From: Telopea speciosissima | Lineage: Eukaryota > Streptophyta > Magnoliopsida > Proteales > Proteaceae | Length of the DNA stretch: 64,000 bases | Assembly (NCBI RefSeq): GCF_018873765.1 | Contig: NC_057924.1 | Location: 4,650,001 to 4,714,000 of the forward strand | Direction of reading: 5' to 3' | In this document: positions 1 to 11,500 of the stretch, piece after piece | How the letters are laid out: every line of letters starts with the position of its first letter | How positions within the stretch are numbered: position 1 is the stretch's first letter | Notes under the pieces: model-generated | Seen by the model: only the letters and a program-made list of their open reading frames with translations | Databases searched by the model: none | Told to the model about the DNA's origin: nothing | Position numbers and translations under genes: made by a program

Positions 1-344
1 GTAAAATACTAAAATTGAGGACTATAATGGGGGATCTGGGAGCCCGATGTGTGTGGCACAGCCCAGCAATTTTCAATCTATATATATATATTTTGATAGG
101 TAGCTATTCCATGGGAGGGAGGGAGGGAAGATATGAACCCAAGACCTCCTGGTAGGCTGGGGTTTTACACTCCACATGTCTACCAACTGCCACTAGGCAT
201 TGTTCTCGATCTAAAATTTGACATGTTTATAATCTACATTTTCAAAACATCCAATCGTCAGAATTGTTATTGCAACTTGTTATCACCCAAATGGTTAATT
301 AAGAAGTTGTAATATTCTTTTAATTGCCCTTTTTCCTCTCTAAG
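1..344. other. Intergenic or intronic AT-rich DNA
   Basis: I see no coding exon here. If copy 1 of the NOT9 gene continues to the left, this would be its fifth intron. It contains a short (TA)n run near 80-90 and GGGA-rich sequence near 115-130, and nothing else I recognise. Confidence 0.4.
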
Positions 345-790
345 TAAATGTTTTTATATTTGTAATTTCATTTACTCAAGATATTATTCATAAATAAGCA
401 AATACCCCCCATTTGAATCCAATAAAAATAGTTAAAAAAACAAATTCCAAAAGGATAAAGAGTCAACCCCCCCAATTCAAGAACAAAAACTGGATTTTTG
501 GTAGTAGGTGAAATTTTCAACTTTCAAATGCTAGGGTTTTTCTCAAATCTAAAAATTCTATAAACCTTAATATGGTAAAACATTACTAAAAACCAAAAGT
601 GTGGTAAAATATTCATTTGTTTTGATATATAAAAAAATATTTTCATTCAGAGTGATTTTGATAGCATTCGCGCAGACCAAATAAGGTTTGACGAAACATA
701 ACTTCTTCAATACAAATCAGATTTAAGCAATTTTGGATTTGTTCGAAAGCTGGCTTTGTGTTCTAACTAATACAAAAAGTCTCACGTAAA
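345..790 (-). repeat. AT-rich interspersed repeat, copy 1
   Basis: This stretch is visibly related to 14,480-14,960 (opposite orientation) and 38,500-38,910 (same orientation). All share landmarks such as the stretch reading GAATCCAATAAAAATAG, the tract around AAAACTGGATTTT, and the end near GATTTAAGCAA. No reading frame is conserved among them, so I read it as the interior of a non-autonomous element. Its left boundary coincides with where the other copies begin to diverge. Confidence 0.75.
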
Positions 791-1089
791 AATAAAATCA
801 TTTGAGTAGTCAAACTTCTTAAAGAACAAGAACATCTCTCTAAATCAAGAGCAATTTAATTACTTATAGATAAGATCATATTTTCTAAGAATAGTATAAA
901 CCAAATGTATGTTTTGATTGTTTCAAACTTCTAATAGCTTGCTTCTTCAATTCTGTTTGTCTTCTAGTTCTTTGCTGATTTTTGATGACTTGATGTGGCT
1001 TAATGTTGATTTTTGATGATATAAGCTATATATTGTAGCATACTAAAATATTGTAGCACACTAAATAATGTTGGAAAAGGGGGAAAATA

Positions 1090-1206
1090 AAAAAAGCACT
1101 TGAGAGCGCCTTGGTCGCCTTGGTGATGCCTAGGTGGGCGGCTTGTCGCCTAAGCGCTTAGGCACCTCTCCACCGCCTTGGGTCACTTTGCCGCCTTGAC
1201 AACTAT
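1090..1206. mobile_element. End of a hAT-like element with GCCTAGGC word array
   Basis: The segment is packed with variants of GCCTAGGC in both orientations (GCGCCTTGG, GCCTAGG, CGCCTAAGCGCTTAGGC, CCGCCTTGG). It finishes with CCGCCTTGACAACTATG. That terminus is the inverted form of the CATAGTTGTCA end of the element at 25,678. Only one terminus is clear; the other end may be truncated or may lie in the AT-rich sequence to the left. Confidence 0.5.
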
Positions 1207-1795
1207 GGTGTCGTATCGGAGGGGTGATTTAAGAGATGTATCGTATTGTAACGGAGAGACGCAAGATACGCATGGAAATGGTCAAGAAATTCATGGATGT
1301 GCTTATGATACATATAAAATACAGTTTTGAAGAATAAAACACCTTATTATGCAATATGTAAATATATATCAGTTTGATGCAAGGATTTAAATCGTTTACC
1401 TATCTAGTGGTGCATAACACAAAAAAAAAAAAAAAAAAAAACAAAAGTAAAGAAAAAAAAGGGAGATCAACAACTTTACCACTTTTTTGCCCAAATCTGT
1501 TTCAATCTGAGATTTGAACATTGTAAGTCCCCAAAACTTGTTGAAATGGTGAAGATTAGAGGTGTTTCTCTTACTCGTATCAAAGAGAAGAACAAGTTTC
1601 CAAGGCCTTCGGTCACTCTCATTTTCGTATCTCACTCATGGTTTTTGTTTCGCAGATTTAAAGGAGGCATATCTTACTTGTATCAAATTGTATCAGTCGA
1701 TACAAACTTTTAAAAAAAAAAATAAGTATCATAGCGGTAAGCATCGTATTGATTCCCACCAAGACCGATACGTATCGGCCGATACAATATGATAC
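1207..1795. mobile_element. Non-autonomous element with CGATACGTATCG words, in NOT9 copy 1 intron
   Basis: Variants of the word CGTATCG/CGATACG recur at 1,209-1,275 and 1,735-1,795, including GATACGTATCGGCCGATAC. The middle part from about 1,395 matches 59,700-60,100 in NOT9 copy 2, so that portion was present before the duplication. Open frames in it (for example on the minus strand near 1,396-1,635) are conserved only because the DNA is duplicated. They resemble no known protein. Confidence 0.6.
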
Positions 1796-2005
1796 CTACC
1801 TATTACTTAAAATCCTGGTGAAGCTAGCTCTATCAACAATCCTTGTTCAATCTGTGGTGTCAAATTTAGGAATGCTGATATTCATCATACTCCTACAAAC
1901 TTACTAATTGTACTTTGGAATCGCATATGATTATAACCAACCATTATATATAAATAAAACAATACCATACCCAAAGTAATATATAGAATCATCTGTCACA
2001 TTTAC

Positions 2006-2112
2006 CTTTACAAGGGCACCAATAACACCCAAGCTGGTAAGCCTCAGATATTCGAGTGGCCTTGTCGCATCTTTTGTATCGAGGAAAGGGTAAAGATACA
2101 CAGGTATATGGG
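2006..2112 (-). CDS. NOT9: NOT9 copy 1 exon 5
   Basis: This exon of 107 bp follows an acceptor reading TTGTGCAG and ends at an AAG|GTAAAT donor. It encodes (A)[10 protein letters not shown]... through [14 protein letters not shown], the best conserved block of the family. The split first codon joins exon 4. The paralogous exon is 60306-60412. Confidence 0.88.
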
Positions 2113-2540
2113 CTGCACAAGAACAAAACAAAAATTTGTCAGTTTTCCATTTCTATTTAAGGGAATAATGCAACAAATAGATACTTATAGAATTCACAGA
2201 AGAAACTTCTTCCTTCAAAATACTAAGAAATTAGTAAGCAATATCTCAGTAGGAAACCCATTAAATATGTCAAGAAAGATAACAGGAAGAAATTACCATT
2301 TAGGAACAATGTCCTTGTGTCTGCATGAGAAGCTATACACTGTAATAATAAACAAAATCACAGCAAGTGAAAAATAAAAGCATCAGTTGCTTGTGCAAAA
2401 TGACAAAGGCGGGAGTAACCAATAAATATAACCATATTGCATTCATAAATTTCGAATGAATGAATTCCAAATGCAATGAGAATTAGATGAGGAAGTAGCA
2501 CGAACATCACATCACTTAACCTACACTCAATGACTTCATG

Positions 2541-2579
<39 letters not shown>

Positions 2580-5500
2580 TCTCTCTCTCTTACCCTTTCA
2601 ATCACTTCCCCATGTGTATTGAATGTTTGAACATCTTTCCTGTAATGTACAACAGTACTACCCCATCTTAATATTACTTGACAAACTACCACAGCTACAA
2701 GGTGCTTCGCTATAACTTATAAAGGGCGTACCAAGTGCACGAGGCTCCCGCCATTGCGGGTTCTGGGGAGGGTCATAATGTACGCAGCCTTACCCCTGCT
2801 TTCACAAAGAGGCTGTTTCCAGACTCAAACCCATGACCTCTTGGTCACAATGGAGCAACCTTCGCCATAGCTTATGTAAATGATAAAATGTATGCAAATC
2901 AAATAAAGAATGATGTTTATCAGATTCAAGCTCTGTTCATTTGCAGAACAGAGGAGATGAAGCCGTTTCATATAAGATGAAGAAAGAGATTTAACAGGTC
3001 ATATCAATTAGCAAAAGCACATAATCTGAATAGTTTTTTGTCAGGAAAAGCTACTACAAGTGGAGTTAGAGCAACTTAGTGCTCATTCCCAAGAAGGAGA
3101 ACCCCGAGGTAATGTCTGATCTCCGCCCTATTAGCCTATGCAATTTTGCTTATAAGATTATGGGGTTTCTCAGCAGATACGAAGGTTTCTCGGGTCAGCT
3201 TGTTAATAGGCAGAAGAGCTGTTTTGTTTTGAGTGGTATGGCATCTCCTGCTAGGGCCTGCCTAGTAGGGGAGATTACAGGTTTCCCAAGGAAGTCTCTC
3301 CCTATCACCTACTTGGGGGCACCTCTCTACTCGGGAAGGCTGAAGATTTGTCTGTTTGATGGATTGATTGATAAGATTAGAAGCAAAGTTGCAGGCTGGC
3401 AGGGAAAGTTGCTGTCCGCAGGTGGCAGGATCACTCTTTTAAAGGATGTACTGTCTTGGATCCCTATACATGTTCTTGCTATGTTGGCTCTGCCTAAAGC
3501 GATCACTCGACAAATTTATGATGTTTTTGCTGATTTCCTTTGGGGCAGTTCGGAGTGGGGAAAGATAAAGCACTGGGTTGGTTGGCAGAGGGTCTGCAGG
3601 CCGCTTGAGGAAGGTGGTTTGGGGATTAGGCTGCTAGAGGATGTAGGCCTTTCCCTCAGGCTTAAGGGTCTGTGGAGGGCCCTTGCGGAGCGGTCATTAT
3701 GGAGTGATTTCTTTAAGGCCAAGTTCTTTAAGAATCAGCATGTGGCACTTTCAGAGGCGGCTGGGAATGGTTCGAAGTCTTGGCGGAACACACTGGATCA
3801 CAAGGATCTCCTGTTGAACAACTCTAGATGGTTACTAGGGGCAGGTAACATTTTCTTTTGGTTGGATAACTGGATGGGTTTTGGCCCGCTTATAGACACA
3901 GTGGATAATGGGCTTGTGGTTGATGTGGGGCTGCGGGTGAAGGATGCCATTGGTGAGGATGGTTCCTAGAGGCAGGATGTGCTAGACAGCATAGACTCAG
4001 ACGCTATTAGAGAGTGTATTTCGTCAGGCTCCTTCTTTTTGTCTGACTGCAAGGACGTGTTGGTTTGGACCCTCTCTAGCAATGGGTTGTTCTCTACCAA
4101 GGCTGTTTGGAATGCGGTGCGGGGTGGGGCGCCAATGGTTTCCTATGCGAAGTGGATCTGGAATCATATACTCCCAGTGAAAGTGGGTTTTTTCTCTTAG
4201 CAGCTTTTGAATGGGAAGATACCCACTGATGACTCCTTGATGTCACTGGGCATCCCCCTGGCTTCAAAGTGTTATTGCTGTGGAAGCCCTCGGAGGGAGA
4301 CGACGGATCATTGCCTCGCTGCTGGAGGCACGACGACTAGAGTTTGGGGCTACTTCTCCAGAGTTTTTGACATTGTGCATCTCCCCACCCAGGATGCCAG
4401 AAGCCGAGTTTTACTTTGGCAGGGGTTGGCGGGCGGCCATTGCCTCAGTGCATATATTACAGGGATTCTGCCATCTTTGATCATTTGGGAGCTCTGGAAG
4501 GAAAGGAAAAACAGAAGGCACGGTGAAAAGAGGCGGACAGCTAGCTCCATAATTGAATGCATCAAAACTTGGGTGAGGGAACTACCCTATCTGGCCAAGG
4601 TAGGCACTCACGGGTCTGCTAGGGATGGATTAGTATTGCAGTGTCTTGGTTTGTCGGCACCCGCCCTCAGGAGGAAACGCCCTATCCCAGTATACTGGTG
4701 CCCCCCTTTTGTCTCGGTTAAGCTGAATGTGGATGGCGCTTGTCGTGGTAACCTTGGCCTAGGCGGCGGGGGAGGGATCATCAGGGACCGACAAGGGGAA
4801 GTCCTGGCTGCTTTCTCTAACTTTTATGGCCCTTGCACTAACTCACTGGCAGATCTAAGGGCTTTGAGGGATGGACTGAAATTGTGCAAGGGGATGGGTT
4901 TTATGGATGTGGTGGTTAATTACTTAATTGTGATTCAGAGGCAACTATCAAGGTAGTTAATTTGAAGAGGTGTAGCTTGTAGGGAGGATGGTACTATTAC
5001 AAGGAGATTCAGGAGTTAGTGGCTTCCACGCGGGCTTGCGTATCATTTGCTTTCAAGGAGAGCAAAAGAGTAACTGATTGGTTTGCCAATCTTTCTTGTG
5101 ATACAGAGTCATCTGCCAAGTTTCAGCCTGGGAGCATGCCTTTGGGACCTTTTCAAGCCATTCTCTGTGAGGACAAGGCTGGTTTACCTCCTACGAAGTT
5201 AATGGCTATTTTTTCTTGCTCTTGTATGGGTTGGCTAGGCTATCCTAAGTGGTGTGTCCTCTTTGTGTCGTGGGTTGGGGTAAGGTGGAATGTCGCCCCC
5301 TGTATTCTTTATTAATTTTCATGATTCTAATAAAAGCTTAGGGGCCAGACTGGATCCTAGGTAATATTCGGGGGGGAAAAAAAAAAGTGGAGTTAGAGCA
5401 AGGAGAGAGCCTTATGAGAGCAGTAGTCCAGGTATGGGCGTGTTAGAACCCAGCTCCCTAAATTATTTATCTTGTAACCAAAACAAATCTAAGCCAAAAA

Positions 5501-8500
5501 AACCCAAAATTGAAAGGGTAATTTATGAAACACCCCCTGAAAATGGAACGAAACTCAGATCACCCCCTCTACACTAACGGTGTTAGTCTGTTGTTAGTTA
5601 TTGGTGTAAAAGGACTATTTTATCCTTGTACTAAAACATTAGAATTAAATTTACAATACTATCCTTTCCTTCATCTTCAACCTAAAATACCCCACTGCCT
5701 CTGCTTCACCCTGGCAGCACCACCGCCGCCGCCTCTGCTTCCCTGAGGAGGTCCAAACACGACGACCCTCGACGGAGGAGGACCAAAAACAGAGTGAACA
5801 TGGCCATGGTGTCGCCGTCTGGACTTCGCATGAAAGCAAAGCCCAGTGCCACCCAACCAAATGAACCACCTCTCTACAAAATTTCATCCAATTCTAGTAC
5901 CCCTCTTCCCCTCCTACCCATCCATCTATTCATCTCCACAAGACTGAACTTTTTAATTAATTTTGTAGGCCTAATTTCAAAGATTGACCGCGAAGAACTC
6001 CTCCACCTCCTCTTTTGTCTCCGTCGCCGTCTCTGTTTCCCTCTGATCAATCTTGGTATGAGGCTTATAACCTCTTCCCTCATGATCTTCACCTGCCCTG
6101 GAGAAATTTGGAGAAGCCTTTCCTGAATGCTAACTCTCTTCTTGCGAATATCATCCTCCGGAATGAAAACTGAGTGACCCAAGAATCTCAGATTACACAA
6201 CAGAAATTCGAAATGGGTCTTCTAGATTAGGCACACAAAGTTAATTCTACCAATGAAAACCCAAGAATCTAAGATTACACAAACTCTAACATTCATCCAG
6301 AATCATAAAATGGATCAAGCGGAACTCAAATTCGTCAAGATTCAAACAACCTCCAATTCAAAACCCCAAAGAAATCCTAAAGAAGTTCAGCAAATCAAGA
6401 CTAGACAGAACTCGAAAGCTAAGAATCAGAACCCAATAACAGTCATCAATTCCGACGGTGGTGGTTGTTAAAACCCTAACTCCATTCGGTTTAGCAATTT
6501 GGGGAAGAAGGAGAGGAAATATTCCCTCTCCGATTCCTTGTTTTAATTTAAAAAAAAAAAAAGAGTACATGTTGGGCTTTTTAGATTCAAGGGTAAAATA
6601 GTAAATATACTCTGCTCAAGGGTAGTTTAGGGTTTTCAAAAAATTTAACTAGCTGACTTCATCAGTTAACAGTGTAAAACTAACAGTAGGGTCTAATCTG
6701 AGTATAGGGCTCTAATATAGGGGGTGTTCTGAGTATTTTCAAATAAGAGGGGGTGATCTGAGTATCATTCCATTTTCAGGGGGTGTTTCGTAAATTACCC
6801 AAATTGAAATGAAACTTACAACTAAGTTGCATGAACGTAACAGAGAATTTTGATTTCATTAAATCATTGTGAAAACTTAAGTAACCAGTAAACACAGCAT
6901 TAATTTGAAATCATCTTTTATGAGAGAAATGTCTACAACCTCAAGGAATGCAACAATGGTAAGTTCAAAGATTGCAAAGCACAAATAAATGTGAGAGGAT
7001 AACTTATTGACATTAGAAGGAAAAATCAACCTGAAGAAGAGCAAGTGCATTACAAACTCGGTTAGATGCTCCCAATGTTAGGGTTGGTGAAAGACAATGA
7101 TATATTGATATTATCTCCTGCATAAGCATTAATCAATAATCATCATATCAAATCAAGTAATATAAACCCTGAATGCAGGGAGACAAATACACAATTTCAT
7201 CTACTTCAGTTCATTATACAAATAGAATGCTCTAAAACCTAAGGTAGACAAAAATCTCACACAAGGTACAAAAAGCAGATACAGGGGATAACTGCAAGAT
7301 GCAAACAACCCCCCACCCCAAAAAAAAAAAAAAAAAAAAAACTACACGTAACCAACAAACAACAGCTGCAGTAGGAATGGAAACTTCTGGGTTCAGTTGA
7401 GACTTACCTGCTTGACAATGGTTTCTTTATTTTCAAGTTGATATTGAGGCTCATGTCCGACCTTCCTGGGGTGGTACCGCCGCCACCCAAGGATCCTCCC
7501 TCTCCCTCCCTTTCATCTACTCCTACCTCCCCCCCTGCTGGTCCCCTACTCCCTGGCCTGTCTTGGTCTTCCCTTTTTGGCAACTCCCAGTCTCCTTCTG
7601 GAGATGGCCTTCGTTTACATTTTGTTCCCCTCACCTTTATCGGTTCCACCAAGGTTGCCTAGTATGATTCTATCCTCCTGGTCAATGATGCTCGCAAATG
7701 GGAAACCTGCCTTGTTAGGAATTTTATTGGTAGGTGTCCCCCCTTCCCCATAGTCAAAACCTCTCTTTCCAAGCAATGGAAACTTCTGGGTTCAGTTGAG
7801 ACTTACCTGCTTGACAACAGTTTCTTTATCTTCAAATTTTCTGATGAGTTTGACAAATCTCGTGTTCTTGAAGGTGGTCCGTGGAATGTTGGTAGGAAAC
7901 CAATCTTCCTCAGGCAATGGGATCAATACTTGCAATTCAACAAACTCGACCTTAGCTCTATCCCTCTCTGGGTTTCTCTGCCAGGGCTTCCGCTGCACTT
8001 TTGGTGTGAGGATGGTGTCAGCATGGTGGGCTCTATCCTTGGGATGCCTCTCTACTTCGATGGAGGAACAAAGAAAAAGATGGGCTCGCGTTCGCGAGAA
8101 TCTGCATCGAAGTTACCGCTGATGTCCCTTTACCATCCTCTATCACTGTCACTGATAACGAAGGGTTTTCCTTCTAGCAACCCGTGAACTTTGATTGGTC
8201 TCCCCGCTCCCCATTGTGCTTCCAGTAAAGTCTTTGATCACTACCATGGTAAATGCCAGCCCCTACCTTCTCCACTTTCCATTCCCCTTACTTCTGGAAC
8301 CCTCCCCCAACCCTCTCTTTAACCCTTCAACCCCATCGCTCCTTCAACTTCTCTTACCTCTGCCATCGCCTCCCCTGGTAAATCTATCTCGGGCTTTCAT
8401 AAATCCATTACCTCCCTCTACCCTCCTCCCTTGGTGGTGATGGTGCCCCCTCTTCTTCCCCCTCTCGAAGTCGTCGCCAGCGTCGGACTCGTAAAACTGT

Positions 8501-11500
8501 TCGCCGCCATGTCTCCACCTCCTCTTCCCCGGTCTCCCCCTTGCTTCTTCCTCCTGTCCGTTGGTCTCTGATGACCTTAGGACCACTGGCCCTAACCGCT
8601 TCCTCCCCTTGGAATCTTTGCCTGATTCTTCTACTGTTCCGGCCAACCCAGCTTTTCCTTATGAGGCGCTGGTGTTGATCCCTTCCATCGACGTCGTGTC
8701 CTCTCCCAGGCCTGACCTTTGGAGCCTGGGGATTACCAATTTTCTCAAAGGGCAAGTGAAATCTTTTTTGGCCCCTCGTCCCTCTCTACCCCCAATCACT
8801 TCTTCCCCTAACGCAACCCTTTTTGTGGGCCCCCTTGTGGTCCCTACTCCTCTTCCCTTTCCCTCTATGCCCCGGCCCACCTCCCCTTCCTCTATGGCTG
8901 ATCCTGCTGGACTTAATGGGCCTGCTAACTCTTGCCTTTCGACCCATTGCTCTAACCCTCCTCTCCTAGCCCACCCTCGTTTGGGCCTTAACTCCAAGAT
9001 TGGTTCACCCCCCTCTGTGCCCCAGCTTATTGCCCCCCCCCCACCCCTTCGAGTCTTTCGCCGTTGCAACCCCAGCTCCCCTCCTTTTCCAAAGAATCAC
9101 CCCTACATAACCTACTCCCTTCCCTGTCTGGAGAAGGTTTTGCCTCTGAACTTGGATAGCAGAGGTCATGCATTCTGCCGCGAGACTATGGACCCGGGAT
9201 AGAGTGAGTTCGTCGAGGCTTCTTTGGGTATCTTTTGCAGTCCAGGCATTTCCCCTTTCTTTAGCGCATTGTTTTTGTTGGGACTCTTGCCCTCCTTTTT
9301 GCTAGTCCTTGCCTTTTTTGGTAGGGCTTTGTAATTGGTTTGTGCTTGTTTGTATCCCCTCCCCCCTCCCTTTTCTTTGCTTTGGTAATGAATTTTTTAT
9401 TCATCCAAAAAAAAAAAAAAAAAACAGTTGCAGTAGGCTATAAATTCCTGAACAAACATTTTAAGAAGATATAACATAGTATATTCTCAGAGAGAAAAAA
9501 ATATCACGAGGATGAAAGATAGGATAAAATTGTACATGCAAGATTTCATGAGATCATTATACTACCACAACGGTACAACCCAGAGCACCTGCCTCATAAG
9601 AAAAAACCCTAGTTCTTTCTTTTTCTTTTTGGGCAGGGGAATTGGGGGGGGGGGGGGGAAGGTTAGATCAAAAAAGACACGGAATGTGAAAATTTAAAAA
9701 ATATATGGCTTGAGCAGATTATTTCCACAAGTGACACGTCCACCTCTATTCAATCCAGTATATTTTGAACAAATTACAAATTCAGGGCTGGTATAGTTTC
9801 TATCAATGGACCCCTGATAAGAACATAATCACATGTTGCATTGAATCCCAAAGTAATATTGGATAGAAATGGACATTTGAACAAGAGAAACAGACCATGC
9901 AAGTTCTTTGTACTTCATTTTTGGGAAAGTAACCTGTGCATCCTCCATTCATAAGATGGGATCATAACACACTGGTATGACTAGAAACAGCCCATGTACC
10001 ATGCTACCCTTCCAATGTGCAACATATACCTTTCTAATGAAACGATAAAAATGCAGGATTAAGATAAAAACCATCATTTCTAGTCAATTCCCTCCCACTT
10101 CTCTATTCAATAACTTGTCCAGGGATATCGATGGAATATAATAAAATAGAGCCACTTTGAGGTTCCCAATGAAATGAGGCATGGAACGGAGCGTGGACCA
10201 ATTATAAACCATAATCCCAATGCGCTGACATTAGTCTGAAGCACCTACTCCCATTCTCCAAGATAATCCTTTCCAAAACGTACACCAAAGACCACATGGA
10301 ATGATCACATCCATAGACACACTTCGCTACATAGATAGCTTTGTGTCTCCACCAATAAATATATCAGCAAGAAATGCAATTAGGTGACCTCCTTGCAAAT
10401 TTCAAAGAAAGATCATGCCCTAAACATAACCACAGAGGCATAAATCAGCACAAGGACGACAAAATAGATTCCATAGGCCTATGTCATCTACTTCCAGGAG
10501 CTGTAAGCAATACTCAATGCACTAACAGGCATGTAATAATACACATTAGTTTACAAAATAACCCAATAATAAAATGAAGGACCCTTTCTTTTTTACTAGA
10601 ATTGAAGAATGGTATTTTTCCAAATCATTCATACTGCACAAAATCCTCACAAGTTTTTATGATGCAGAATTTCAGCAGAAGAAAGAAGATAAAACATGCC
10701 AGAATAGCCTGTGGTTTAGTCTAGTTCAATTCTGAACCAATTCTTTGGTTCAAATTGGGCCTGAGTTTCTGTTCATGTGTTGCTATTCACGATTACAATT
10801 CATGCCCAGTTTTTATTTTCTTATATTAATTGTTATTGAGTGTTAGTAGTTGGCAGGATTAGGGACTCCATGAGTCAGCCTTGTTGTAAGCTGTATTCCT
10901 TAATTTTATGCAGGGTTTTAATTAGTTAAGACCACTTCAATAACAAGCTATTGGCTACAGGAGTTTTAAGCTTAATATGAGTTTGTTTTTGAATCTTCCA
11001 TATAAGGTTGTAAGGAACTTCAGCCCTGCACACGAATTTATGAATGAAGATGAAGATTCAGTAGTTGTTCTGCTGCAGATTCAGCATACGATCAGGTGGG
11101 ATTACTGGTTCATATCCTTTTTTTCTTTTCTCCATCTATCAGGTTAGTTTTCTGCAACTTTTCTTTACCCCGGGCAAGTTAATTCTCTCTCTTATCTTGA
11201 TTCTATTTGCTTTAATTTCATACTGTTCTGCTAATCAGTTTCAGCCTTAGTTTATCTTTATTTTCTATTCTGTTTTTCCTGTTTCTTATGCTAGTCCAGA
11301 ATCCAGATCTGTTTTAAACCATAAAATACCATCGATATCTAGGAGTCCTACATCTATTCCGTTTCCTCTAATTCTCAGTTTCTGGTTCAGTTTTCTCAAT
11401 TCTGATTTCAGGCAACTGATAAGCTCTCTTATTGCTGTTATTCCATTACATCAGATCTATATCAGATTCTGTTTTGAATCATTAAGAACCTGCTATCGAA

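Noticed and set aside
1396..1635. Minus-strand frame conserved at 59703-59942
   Set aside because: Conservation follows the segmental duplication of a non-coding element. The frame holds a poly(Phe) end from an A-run and no domain.
8344..9069. Minus-strand Gly/Arg-rich frames
   Set aside because: They are antisense to the Ser/Pro-rich tail of LINE ORF1.
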